NCBI RefSeq assembly: GCF_029946185.1
Contig: NZ_JAQSEA010000136.1
Span: 1-40,785 of the forward strand
Origin: Prosthecobacter sp.
GTDB lineage: Bacteria; Verrucomicrobiota; Verrucomicrobiia; Verrucomicrobiales; Verrucomicrobiaceae
Direction of reading: 5' to 3'
DNA: 40,785 nucleotides
The translations under genes and the position numbers were made by a program. Every line of letters starts with the position of its first letter. The first letter of the stretch is position 1. Under the pieces are notes generated by a model. It had not been told where the DNA came from and did not search any database. It saw only the letters and a program-made list of their open reading frames with translations. Below, piece by piece: positions 16,701 to 26,294 of this stretch.

Positions 16701-19700
16701 ATGGCATAGGCCGCGTCGCTGCCGGTGAGATTGGAGGCGGTCGCATTGCTCACGACAAAATCGGACAAGGTCAGGCCGGTCACGGACTGGCTGAACTGCA
16801 CCTGCACGGTGAAGGGGCCGGTTTCGATGCCGGAGGCTGCGCTGAGGGTAACGGAAGGCGACACGACGGTCTGCGCGCCGATGACCTGCACGTTGTCAAA
16901 CTCAGCCGTGGCGGTCAAACTGCTGTCGGCAGCGGTCGCGGCCAGTCCGACATACACCTGCGCGGATAGATTGGTCAGGGTGGTGGAGCTCACGAGCACC
17001 CAGGTGCTACCGTTGGCGGAGGCGTAGCCGGTGAGGACATTGCCTTCACGCACGAGGCGCACCCAGTTGTTTGGCGCAGTGCTCATGGCGGGGCCGCCTG
17101 CATAACCGGTGGTGGCATTGGCGGTGAGACGAGAGACCATGCCGAAGCCATTGCCTGCGTCTGGAGGGGTGATGAACATCATGGCGTGGCGTGAGCCAGC
17201 GGCGTGTGTCTCGCGAACCATGACACCTGCCTTTGCCCAAGGATTGGTGTTGGTGAAGCTGCGGACCCGAGCGCGCACTTCGCCATCGCCACTGAGCGCC
17301 ACGTGCTCAAAGCGGAAGCCGTCTTCGGTGGAGTAGATGTCCGTCCCCGAGGCGACGAGTGTGTGGACGCCGGTGCTGATATTGATGCTGGTCGATCCGG
17401 CGAGGAAGCCGCTGCCGATGTCCTGGCTGACGAAGGCGGGGCCGCTGGTCGCTGCCGAGTAGGTGCGAGTGAGAATGTTGGAGGCAAGGTTTGTCACCGT
17501 GTCCGCATCCTGCGCCTGACCTGCGGCAATGCTGAGAGTGACATTGGCCGTCGGTGTGATGGTGAAGCTGTAAGTGGTGCCGGAGCCGGTGAGAGCGCTG
17601 GCGGTGCCGCCGGTGACGCTGATGTCTGCCAGCGTGAATCCTGTGACGGTATGACTGAAGGTGGCGGTGACACCGAAGGGGGCGCTCACGGAAGCTGGAG
17701 CTGCGGTGGCGAGTTCCACGGTGACTGGCAGAGGCGCGGAGACGGGTGCGTTGTCGATCTGCTGGAGGTAGGCGACGAGATTGGCGAGGTCCGTTGGATT
17801 TAATGTCACGCCCTGATGCGCGGTGACGGCGTCTGCCAATGTGGCCGAGGAGCCGTCGTGCAGGAAAGGGGCGGTGGCCCAGAGGCCGCGCAGGGTGGGG
17901 ACATCGAAGCCGGTGAGCGCGCCATTGAGGCGTTTGCCGCTGGTGGGCTGCTTGATGGTGCCGACATCGCGGAAGACATTCAGTGAGCTGTTGGTGAAGG
18001 GTGCGCCGCTGTGGCAGGAGGCGCAGTTTTGCTGACGGAAGACGCGCTCGCCGGACGCAGCGGCCGTTGTCAGGGTGCCGTCCGTATTGCGATTCGGGCT
18101 GCTGGATTCTGTGGTGAGAGAGGTAACGTAGGCGGCGAGGGCATCGAGGTCGGGGCTTACTCCGGCCTTGGAATCTCCCAGCGGCTGATTACGGGTGCCG
18201 GTGTTGAATTGAGCATCCGTCATGAGGCCGGTGCCGCCGGAGAAGACGCGGATCTGTCCTTCGAAATCATGCACCTCGTCGAAGTTGCCGGTCCAGTGCA
18301 GTGCACCATGCGCGCCGTGGCCGCGCAGTGTGATGGTGTTGCGCAGGCCTTCGCCGACGCCGGTGAAGTCCCAGGTGCGACCGTCGTGACCGCCGTCATT
18401 GTGACAGGAGGCGCAGGAGATGTATTCCTGCAGAGCGACGCGCACGTCCGCCGCATCGTAGAAGAGTTGTTTACCCTTCAGCACAGCGGCGCTGAGTTTT
18501 TCGGTGGTGACGGTGCTCACCACGCCCAGGGTGGGAGGGGTTGCACTGCCGCCTTGGATGAGGCTGCTGACGTCATGCACGCTGACGGAGCGGCTCATGA
18601 AATTATGCACGAACAGAGTGCGGCCATCGGGTGAGAGCGCGAGACCTTGAGGAGCGAGGCCTGCGTCGAAACGGGTGATCACGGTCTTATTCCATGCGTC
18701 CACCACGGCGATGGCGCGGCTGCTTTCCAAGGCTACGAAGATGTAGATGCCCCAGGGGTCAAAGGCGGCGGCGCTGGGCATGCCGGCGTTGTCGAAGTCC
18801 ACGCGGGCCGCGTAGTCCTCCGCCTGCGTGCTGAGATTGATACGGCTGGCGATGGCGCGCAGTGACTGATCGTGATTGAGGCTTTCGCCATTGCGAAGCG
18901 TGCCGCGCTTGATGTTGTCCTGCTTGGAGGGCACCCAGGCGGAAAGGCCGTCGGGAGAAATGGCGGTGGCGCCGAGGTAGTTCGGGAGGCCGCGTGCGGA
19001 GGTGGGGGTGTCGGCCTGCTCGCTGTGCTGGAGAAGGATGGTGCGCTCCAGTGCGAGCGTGGAAGCGGTAACGACGAGGACCTCGCCACCGCGCCCGGTG
19101 GTCGTGGGTGCGGCGGTGTTTTCACCGGGCAGAGGAGGCGTGATGAAACGGCTGACATAGACACGTGCGCCATCAGCACTCACGGAGACATGGCGAGCAT
19201 GCTGTCCGGTGGTGAGCGTGGCGATCTGTGCGCCGGTGCTCGGATTGAGCTTGAGCAGGCGGCCGCTGCCTTCGAGCGCCACATAGGCGGCAGTGCCATT
19301 GGGATCGAACGCGATGCCAAAAGGGCGTGCGCCGCGTGGCAGAGTGAGTGTGGCGGCCAAGGCGTAGGTGGTGCCGTTGAGGATGGAAATGGTGGAGCTC
19401 TCCGCATTGGTGACCCACACGCGGCCATCGGGCGCGAGTGCGAGGCTGCGGGGTGCGGTGCCGACGCTGGTCTCGGCCAGCTTGGCGCGAGTGACTGAGT
19501 CGAGCACGGTCACGCTGTCGGTGTCCGGATTGACGAGCCAGACGCGGTCATTGCCCGTGGCGCGATCTTCGAATATGAGGCTGGAGGAAACGGCGGGCTT
19601 TTTCGCGGTGAGCGGCGCATACACGGCCTGGAAGAAGGTGCTGGTGACGACTGCGCCGGTGTCATCGGTAGCAGTAACTACCACGGTGTAGCGGCCTGGA

Positions 19701-22699
19701 TTTGCAAAGGTGTGGCTGATGCTGGCGCTGCTGCTGTAAGCAGTGAGAGCTGTGCCGTCGCCAAAGTTCCAGCGGAAGCGAGGGTTGGCACCGCCGGTGC
19801 TGGCGGCGGTCAGAGTGACAGCACCGCCTGAGCCTGCGGGCGCGGATTGCGGCGGCTGCATGACGAGGCCGTTGCTGATCACCCAGGAGAAGGAAGCGGT
19901 CGCGGGAGTGGTATTGCCATCGGTCACGCTGACGGTCGCGGCGAAGGTGCCAGCGGCGGTGGGTGTGCCGCTGATGACGCCGGAGGCTGCATTGATGGAA
20001 AGGCCGGTGGGAAGACCGGTGGCGCTGAAAGCGAGTGTGTCCTGATTTGCGTCCGTGGCCTGGATGGCGAGAGAGGTTGCTTGATTGATGACGCCGGTAC
20101 GTGTGCCGGGGTTTGTCACCACGGGAGGGGTGGGAGAGGCGAAGGCATTCACGTTGACCTGCCAGGCGAGGACTTCGTGCGTGTTGGTGGAGCCGCCGGT
20201 GGCACCGGTGAAACCCATCCATGCGCTGGGGCCGACGAGATTGGCGAGCTTTAGCGCGGTCTGGGTGAGAATCGGAGTCGCGGGCTTGGTGGTGCTGATG
20301 CCCTGCACGATGTAAACGCGCAGCGTGTCGGAGGGGCCGTCGTAGTCCACCCAGAGCGTGTGGCTTTCACCGTTCTCCATATCGAAGGTGGGCGTGGTGG
20401 TGCCCAGGTGCGGTGAGACGACACCATTGGTGAGTACACCGATGTGGTTGGCATTGGGGTCGGTGCCACCGGCGTAGGTGTCCAACTCGATGGCGAGACT
20501 TTTCAAAATGCCTTCATAGCCTTCACCGCCGCCCGGAGCGCCGAGCGCGGTGGCGGCGTTTCCTTGCAGCACGAAGGTCATGCCGTCTGCGCCATCGCCG
20601 GTGCCTTTCATGCGGAAGACGAAGCGGCTGGTGAAGGAGGTGCCTTCGGAGACGGGAACGGGTGCGGTGAGGCAAGCTGAGCCTGCCTGATTGCCCGTGT
20701 TGGGAGTCAGGACGAGGACGCCATTGCTCACGCTGGTGCTGCCATTGAGCTGAAGGCCGGCGGCCGAGGGGAAGCTGGCAAAGTTTTGACTGACATTTGG
20801 CGGGGTGATGGTCCAGGTGAAGGTGGTGCTGGCAGTGGTGATGCCATCGGTCACGGTGACTCGTGCGCTGCTGAAAGTGCCGGTGGCGGTCGGCGTGCCG
20901 CTGATGACGCCGGTGCTGGAATTGATGGCAAGTCCGGTGGGCAGACCGGTGGAGGAGTAAGTGACTGCGCCATTGCCGGGAGCCACGCCGTAAACAGCGA
21001 GTGTGGCCGGTGCATTCACGGAGCTGAACTGGCTGCCGGGATTGGCCATCGAGACGCTTTGCACTGGATCTACCTGAATGATCTTCGCGATGGAGTAGGC
21101 GCCATTGGAGGCGACGCCAAAGAGCATCCAGTAGCCGGGGGTCATCACGCTGAGGTTGGTGTGGCCTTGCACGGCGTAAACGCCGGGAGCGGTTTCTGTG
21201 AAAGGCAGGCTGAGATAGCGGAGGTCAGTGTTCATCGAGTGGGTTTGCGATGACATTTTGATGAAGCTGAACTTGGTGATGCCGGGAGTGGCCTGCACGG
21301 CAAAGGTTGTGCCGATGCCGATGTAGGCGGGGGACTGGGTGATGACGGGACGAGCGGCCAGGCTACCGTCCGAATTGTAGAGCATCGGCGGAGTGAAGAG
21401 CTGCCCGTCCCGATGGTCGGCGCTGTTGCCGGAAAGGCCGCCACCACCGGACCACACACGACCGTCTGGGAGCAGCAGCGCGAGGGAGTGATAGTTGCGG
21501 GGCACGCTCATGGGCGCGAGCTGCCGCCACTGGCGCGTGGTGGGATTCCACAATTCGGGGACCAGCACGGAGCCTGTGTCATTGAACTTCAAGCCGGAGG
21601 TGTTGCCGCCGATGACAAGCACTTCGCCATTGGGAAGGATGACGGAATTGGAAAACTGGCGTGTGTAGGACATCGAGGGGGCGCTGGCCACCACGGGTGT
21701 GCCGGTGCGGATGTCGATGGTGAAGGCGAGATTTGTGCTGGTGCCGGTGGAGCTGTCCGATGCGTTGGGGGTGGTGCTTGCTGAGCCGCCTGCCACGAGA
21801 ATGCGGCCTTCGTCATACATGGCGAAGGAGCCTTCCTTGGGATAGTGCGCGCCGGGGACATTGACACCCGAATAGGTGAGGCTGCCGGTGGCGGAGGTGG
21901 TGAGCCAGTTCATCCGGTCGGTGGGGCCCCCGTGAAACAGACGGCCATCGGGTGCGACAACGATGAGCGGATGCCAGCGCGTGACATAACCTGGCAGGGC
22001 GACCTGCGGGGCCCAGTTGATGCCGGTAAGCCGCGCCCATCCGCCAGCGGAGGTCCAGCGCTCTGCGGTGTTGGTGCCACCGTCGCCGGTCACGGTGAAG
22101 ACGCTGCCGTCGGTCAAGGCCACACTGGTGTTGTACCAGCGGCCATCGTTCATGTTGGGCAGAGCGGTCCACTGATTGGTGCGCCAGTCGAAGACACTGC
22201 TGAGCTTGGTGGTATTGCGCCCGCCATTGATGACGACCCGGCCGTCCGGGAGCATGGAGGTGCCACCGCAGAACATGTCGTGGCGGGTGTTGTTGATCTC
22301 GGTGAAGACGCCGGTGGCGGGGTTCCACACGGCAGCGTAGGTGAACTCCGGCCCCCCAGGAAAGGTGGTGCGCTGGTTTGAGGCAAAGGTGAGGAGGCGT
22401 CCGTCTGGCAGGGTAGCGGCGGTCACGGGAATGTGCGGGCTCCAGGCGATGACGCTGCCCCATTCCCCCAGGGAGATGCGATTCACCGCCACGGTGGCGG
22501 CGGGTGCTAGCAGGGTAAAGGCTGGAGCGAGTGACTGGGCTTCGGCGGAAAGCTGGTCGCTCAAACCATGATCGTCCGTGCCAGCGGTGAGGGAGGTGGA
22601 AATGAAGCTACCGATGAGAACAAAAGCCGCAGAGCGGGTCAGAAAACCAAACCATGAAGACAACGCCGCCTTACTATTCGCTTTTTTTGTAATTTTCAT
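13769..22699 (-). CDS. Giant secreted copper radical oxidase/lectin/di-haem cytochrome fusion
   Basis: A 2976-residue extracellular protein in one unbroken frame. Residues 1-40 are a Sec signal ending SLTA. About 55-560: galactose-oxidase-like Kelch propeller plus DUF1929-type C-terminal domain, with C144 and Y189 (cross-linked cofactor pair), Y403-H404 in NYHS and H487 in THSMN. About 565-632: putative Ig. 635-850: legume-type lectin. 855-940: putative Ig. 948-1030: PKD (FGDGT). 1035-1390: YVTN-type propeller. 1390-1650: di-haem cytochrome c with CASCH at 1429-1433 and 1559-1563 and a peroxidase-like FLHDGSSATLADAV end. 1650-2520: three Ig-like domains alternating with three DUF1349-like domains. 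2550-2572: DLDGDGVSD calcium-type loop. 2572-2976: unrecognised C-terminal domain. Start ATG 22699 gives the signal peptide; the frame opens 22 codons earlier. Substrate is unknown. Confidence 0.88.
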   Translation of the reverse strand: MKITKKANSKAALSSWFGFLTRSAAFVLIGSFISTSLTAGTDDHGLSDQLSAEAQSLAPAFTLLAPAATVAVNRISLGEWGSVIAWSPHIPVTAATLPDGRLLTFASNQRTTFPGGPEFTYAAVWNPATGVFTEINNTRHDMFCGGTSMLPDGRVVINGGRNTTKLSSVFDWRTNQWTALPNMNDGRWYNTSVALTDGSVFTVTGDGGTNTAERWTSAGGWARLTGINWAPQVALPGYVTRWHPLIVVAPDGRLFHGGPTDRMNWLTTSATGSLTYSGVNVPGAHYPKEGSFAMYDEGRILVAGGSASTTPNASDSSTGTSTNLAFTIDIRTGTPVVASAPSMSYTRQFSNSVILPNGEVLVIGGNTSGLKFNDTGSVLVPELWNPTTRQWRQLAPMSVPRNYHSLALLLPDGRVWSGGGGLSGNSADHRDGQLFTPPMLYNSDGSLAARPVITQSPAYIGIGTTFAVQATPGITKFSFIKMSSQTHSMNTDLRYLSLPFTETAPGVYAVQGHTNLSVMTPGYWMLFGVASNGAYSIAKIIQVDPVQSVSMANPGSQFSSVNAPATLAVYGVAPGNGAVTYSSTGLPTGLAINSSTGVISGTPTATGTFSSARVTVTDGITTASTTFTWTITPPNVSQNFASFPSAAGLQLNGSTSVSNGVLVLTPNTGNQAGSACLTAPVPVSEGTSFTSRFVFRMKGTGDGADGMTFVLQGNAATALGAPGGGEGYEGILKSLAIELDTYAGGTDPNANHIGVLTNGVVSPHLGTTTPTFDMENGESHTLWVDYDGPSDTLRVYIVQGISTTKPATPILTQTALKLANLVGPSAWMGFTGATGGSTNTHEVLAWQVNVNAFASPTPPVVTNPGTRTGVINQATSLAIQATDANQDTLAFSATGLPTGLSINAASGVISGTPTAAGTFAATVSVTDGNTTPATASFSWVISNGLVMQPPQSAPAGSGGAVTLTAASTGGANPRFRWNFGDGTALTAYSSSASISHTFANPGRYTVVVTATDDTGAVVTSTFFQAVYAPLTAKKPAVSSSLIFEDRATGNDRVWLVNPDTDSVTVLDSVTRAKLAETSVGTAPRSLALAPDGRVWVTNAESSTISILNGTTYALAATLTLPRGARPFGIAFDPNGTAAYVALEGSGRLLKLNPSTGAQIATLTTGQHARHVSVSADGARVYVSRFITPPLPGENTAAPTTTGRGGEVLVVTASTLALERTILLQHSEQADTPTSARGLPNYLGATAISPDGLSAWVPSKQDNIKRGTLRNGESLNHDQSLRAIASRINLSTQAEDYAARVDFDNAGMPSAAAFDPWGIYIFVALESSRAIAVVDAWNKTVITRFDAGLAPQGLALSPDGRTLFVHNFMSRSVSVHDVSSLIQGGSATPPTLGVVSTVTTEKLSAAVLKGKQLFYDAADVRVALQEYISCASCHNDGGHDGRTWDFTGVGEGLRNTITLRGHGAHGALHWTGNFDEVHDFEGQIRVFSGGTGLMTDAQFNTGTRNQPLGDSKAGVSPDLDALAAYVTSLTTESSSPNRNTDGTLTTAAASGERVFRQQNCASCHSGAPFTNSSLNVFRDVGTIKQPTSGKRLNGALTGFDVPTLRGLWATAPFLHDGSSATLADAVTAHQGVTLNPTDLANLVAYLQQIDNAPVSAPLPVTVELATAAPASVSAPFGVTATFSHTVTGFTLADISVTGGTASALTGSGTTYSFTITPTANVTLSIAAGQAQDADTVTNLASNILTRTYSAATSGPAFVSQDIGSGFLAGSTSINISTGVHTLVASGTDIYSTEDGFRFEHVALSGDGEVRARVRSFTNTNPWAKAGVMVRETHAAGSRHAMMFITPPDAGNGFGMVSRLTANATTGYAGGPAMSTAPNNWVRLVREGNVLTGYASANGSTWVLVSSTTLTNLSAQVYVGLAATAADSSLTATAEFDNVQVIGAQTVVSPSVTLSAASGIETGPFTVQVQFSQSVTGLTLSDFVVSNATASNLTGSDAAYAITLTPVAAGVVTVSLPAGAAQNAAATSSTASNAVSVTFTVPAAVALVGQDLGAPLAAGSTTFSSGVYTVKGSGSDIYGTADGFHYALTQLTGDGEIRARVTSQSNTNPWSKTGVMMREALTAGARHAMAFTTPAGENNGFGMVWRPTANAATNYAAGPAINAVPNNWVRLVRSGTTISAYASANGNAWTLMSTATLTGLTQTVYVGLAVTSSSPSALATSTFDNVQVVGALALVPPSVTLSAASSTEVGPFTVQAQFSQAVTGLTLSDFVVANATASNLTGSGTSYSITLTPVATGAVTATLPANAAQNVGAAGSTASNTLSVTYTPPVVTTLQGQDIGTVQLAGSSVYNSSTDTYTLRGAGEDIFFAADGFHYASTQLTGNGEIRARITTQASTNSWCKTGVMIRETLTAGARHAIAFTTPAAENNGFGMVSRSTVNADSDYAGGPAVNAAPNNWVRLVRTGDTLTAYASANGSAWTLIGSTTLTGLSTGVHIGLAVTSSSPYDLGVSTFDNVQIIQAAPTPPAATIVTNVLGTSPASLQTTSLLSTSTQPGAEADLDGDGVSDLIEFALGNDAGFDGGWWLTTTSDGRVDAHLNHPRSITGVSFSLESSTDLGTWTSLLLAPTPTLLSGDMEQLTWSGISSLSGQDKERGILRLRVTYRDGASSVTPPQAWQSFTFTAGSQTAGISLVNPPLYAGHISQLSGPSALILANAQAIHVDAATSCYLEVLDGAHAGHRFEIDTLIGGVATIFSASPLSTLQALPEDLMGARAVLRPHVTLAQAFPVEVFQAAAVASAADQVLFYENGAWHTHWLSARSGVRQWVSSADAAQLSQNAKIIPPGTGLMVKAATQPKSTTLTGHVRLGPWRKSLDVGQNLLALPWPVDSTPLRLGLSAESGFAASTSMTSADQLQLWLADRVAGATTYDAFWLVKRSPTAYWTAKSSVSLLNVSATLPIPAHRAFFLKVQPATAAHGWVLP

Positions 22700-24043
<1,344 letters not shown>

Positions 24044-24064
24044 GTTCCACTTCACAATCGAGTT

Positions 24065-24300
24065 CCGCACCGGCTGGCAAACTGCCACCGGTGCGGCGAT
24101 TGGAAATGTAGAATGAGCCGATGGCTAGCACCGGCCTGTGGCTGAGACGAGCCACTCGTCCGCCGGATCAGGCGCACTCACGCTTCAAACTTTGACACAC
24201 GGCAATGCAGCGTGCCGGACTGGCTTCGCTGTTTTGTAGGATGTCGATTCTTCGTCAATCGGGGTCATGCGAGAGCACTGATCGACGGACAGGAGTGTCC
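24065..24300. repeat. Hairpin-rich gap after leuB
   Basis: The 270-base gap between leuB and the convergent hydroxyacid dehydrogenase holds no gene. CCGCACCGG/CCGGTGCGG (24065-24073 and 24088-24096) with inner TGGC/GCCA is a long perfect stem, but no U-tract follows on either strand. GACGAG-CCA-CTCGTC (24146-24160) overlaps the competing stem GTGGCT/AGCCAC (24138-24143 and 24150-24155), so only one can form. GGACA-GGAG-TGTCC is at 24287-24300. The stems may serve as 3'-end structures for the two converging transcripts. Confidence 0.4.
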
Positions 24301-24313
24301 ATCGTACTGAGCC

Positions 24314-25270
24314 TCACCCGTTCACCACATTTACGGGCTTGCCTGCGAGGAAGGCTTTCAGGTTGGCGGCGGTCATGTCGATGAGGCGGACGCGGGATTC
24401 GCGGCTGGCCCAGGCGACGTGGGGAGTGATGAGGCAGTTTTTGGCGGTGAGGAGGGGGTTGTCGGCTTGGGCGGGTTCGGCGGAGAGGACGTCGAGTCCG
24501 GCAGCGGCGATGCGGCTTTCGTTGAGGGCTTGGGCGAGGGCGGGTTCATCGACGAGGGGGCCGCGGCCGGTGTTGATGATCATGGCTTCGGGCTTCATCA
24601 GGGCGAGGGTGCGTTCGCCGACGAGGTGCTTGGTGGCGTCGGTCAGGGGGCAGTGCAGGCTGATGACGTCGCACTGGCGGAAGATGTCGTCGATTTCGGC
24701 GGCTTCGACGCCGACGGGCGGTGCTTCCTTCCAGGTGCGCTTGGAGGCGAGAACCTTCATGCCGAAGGCGACGGCGATGCGTGCGACGGCGCTGCCGATT
24801 TCGCCGTAGCCGATGATGCCGAGGGTGCGGCCGGAGAGCTCGATGATGGGGTGATCGTAGTAGCAGAAGTCGGGGCACTTGACCCAGCCGCCTTCTTCCA
24901 CGCTTTTTGCTGCGTGGCCGACATGGTTGGTCATTTCCAACAGCAGGGCGATGACGTGCTGAGCGACGGCGGGGGTGCTGTAGCCGGGGACATTGGTGAC
25001 GACGATGCCGCGTTCTTTGGCTGCGGCGACATCGACGATATTGAATCCAGTGGCGGTAACTCCGATGTATTTCAAATCGGGCAATGCTGCGATGATTTCG
25101 CGGGTCAGCGGGGCTTTGTTGGTGATGACGATCTCTGCACCGGTGCAGCGGGCGACGGTTTGATCCAGCGGCGTGCGTGGATGCACCTCACAGGTGGCGA
25201 TGGCTTCGAGGGGCTGCCAGGAGAGGTCGCCAGGATTTGCGGTGTGGGCGTCGAGAAGAACGATTTTCAT
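24314..25270 (-). CDS. D-2-hydroxyacid dehydrogenase (hydroxypyruvate reductase-like)
   Basis: A 318-residue NAD(P)-dependent dehydrogenase for a D-2-hydroxyacid; glycerate dehydrogenase/hydroxypyruvate reductase is the closest impression. The N-terminal substrate domain contains TNKAPLTREII and KYIGVTATGFNIVD. The nucleotide-binding domain begins near residue 145 with LGIIGYGEIGSAVARIA. Catalytic residues are visible in order: Arg in NTGRGPLVDE, Glu in LSAEPAQADNPLL and His in ITPHVAW. Length is typical (310-330). ATG 25270 starts directly at the first beta strand (KIVLLDA). It is divergent from the ThuA-like gene, with which it shares about 217 bases of upstream DNA. Confidence 0.9.
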   Translation of the reverse strand: MKIVLLDAHTANPGDLSWQPLEAIATCEVHPRTPLDQTVARCTGAEIVITNKAPLTREIIAALPDLKYIGVTATGFNIVDVAAAKERGIVVTNVPGYSTPAVAQHVIALLLEMTNHVGHAAKSVEEGGWVKCPDFCYYDHPIIELSGRTLGIIGYGEIGSAVARIAVAFGMKVLASKRTWKEAPPVGVEAAEIDDIFRQCDVISLHCPLTDATKHLVGERTLALMKPEAMIINTGRGPLVDEPALAQALNESRIAAAGLDVLSAEPAQADNPLLTAKNCLITPHVAWASRESRVRLIDMTAANLKAFLAGKPVNVVNG

Positions 25271-25487
25271 GTGAGCCTGATTCTATGCCGACGATTCGGC
25301 GGTGCTCCACTCAAATTCGCCGAGGGGATTGGGCGTTCCACCGAAGGTTTGCATCCCAGATATTTACCATGCCTTTTACAAAATCGCCCAAGCAAGAGAC
25401 GAGTTAAAGAACCGCGCCCGGTTGAGAATCATGAAAGACAAACCCTACATTTCGCGCATACTCGGGCTCTCAACTTCATCCGCCGTC

Positions 25488-26288
25488 ATGCGTCCCCTTC
25501 TCATCTCCCTGCTTTCCATCGTCTGTCTGCTTGCCGTCGCCGCCCCAAAAGAGGAGGTGAAACCGCTCAAGGTTCTGATGGTCACGGGCGGCTGCTGTCA
25601 TGACTACGAAAACCAGAAGCTCATCCTGAGCGAAGGCCTCAGCGCCCGGGCGAATGTGGAGTTCACCATCGTGCACGAAGAAGGGCCGGAAGGTAAAAAG
25701 GACAAGAGCCACAAGATCTCGATCTATGAAAAGGACAACTGGGCCGAAGGCTATGACGTGATCCTGCACAACGAGTGCTTTGGCGGAGTCGAGGACGTGG
25801 CGTTTGTGGAACGCATCGCCAAGGCGCACCACGACGGTGTGCCGGCAGTGATGCTGCACTGCTCCACCCACAGCTACCGCACGGCCAAGACGGATGAATG
25901 GCGCAAGTGCGTGGGCCAGACCTCGATGAGCCACGAGAAGAACCGCGATTTGAAGGTGAAGAACATCGCCGAAGGGCACCCGGTCATGAAAGGCTTCCCA
26001 GCGGAATGGCTCAACGCCAAAGATGAACTCTACAAAAACGAAAAACTCTGGGAGCACTTCGTTCCGCTGGCCAAGGCCTATGGTGAAGACACGAAGATGG
26101 ACCACAATGTGGTCTGGGTGAATGAATACGGCAAAGCCAAGGTCTTCGGCACCACGCTGGGCCATGGCAATGAAACGATGCAGTCGCCCGTGTATCTCGA
26201 CCTCGTCGCACGCGGCCTGCTATGGGCCTGCGGCAAGCTGGACGAAAATGGGAAGCCGCTGCCGGGCTACGAACCGAAACAGAAGTAA
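25488..26288 (+). CDS. Secreted ThuA-domain protein
   Basis: A 266-residue protein with a Sec signal peptide (MRPLLISLLSIVCLLAVAA) and a ThuA-like, class I glutamine amidotransferase-type fold. Recognisable segments are LKVLMVTGGCCHDY, GYDVILHNECFGG, GVPAVMLHCSTHSYR and VWVNEYGKAKVFGTTLGHGNET, the last typical of ThuA proteins in Planctomycetota and Verrucomicrobiota. The family is linked to trehalose/disaccharide utilisation in rhizobia, but in these phyla it is widespread with unknown substrates. Start ATG 25488 is chosen because the signal peptide begins there; an ATG at 25431 would add 19 residues before it. It ends 6 bases before the convergent hybrid kinase stop. Confidence 0.88.
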   Translation: MRPLLISLLSIVCLLAVAAPKEEVKPLKVLMVTGGCCHDYENQKLILSEGLSARANVEFTIVHEEGPEGKKDKSHKISIYEKDNWAEGYDVILHNECFGGVEDVAFVERIAKAHHDGVPAVMLHCSTHSYRTAKTDEWRKCVGQTSMSHEKNRDLKVKNIAEGHPVMKGFPAEWLNAKDELYKNEKLWEHFVPLAKAYGEDTKMDHNVVWVNEYGKAKVFGTTLGHGNETMQSPVYLDLVARGLLWACGKLDENGKPLPGYEPKQK

Positions 26289-26294
26289 ACTGGC

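Noticed and set aside
13769-22699. Giant frame as an assembly artefact or several fused genes
   Set aside because: The frame is continuous, has one signal peptide, domain borders fall in ordinary linkers and no internal start with its own signal was seen; assembly error cannot be fully excluded.
24065-24096. Hairpin after leuB as an intrinsic terminator
   Set aside because: The stem is strong but no U-tract follows on either strand.
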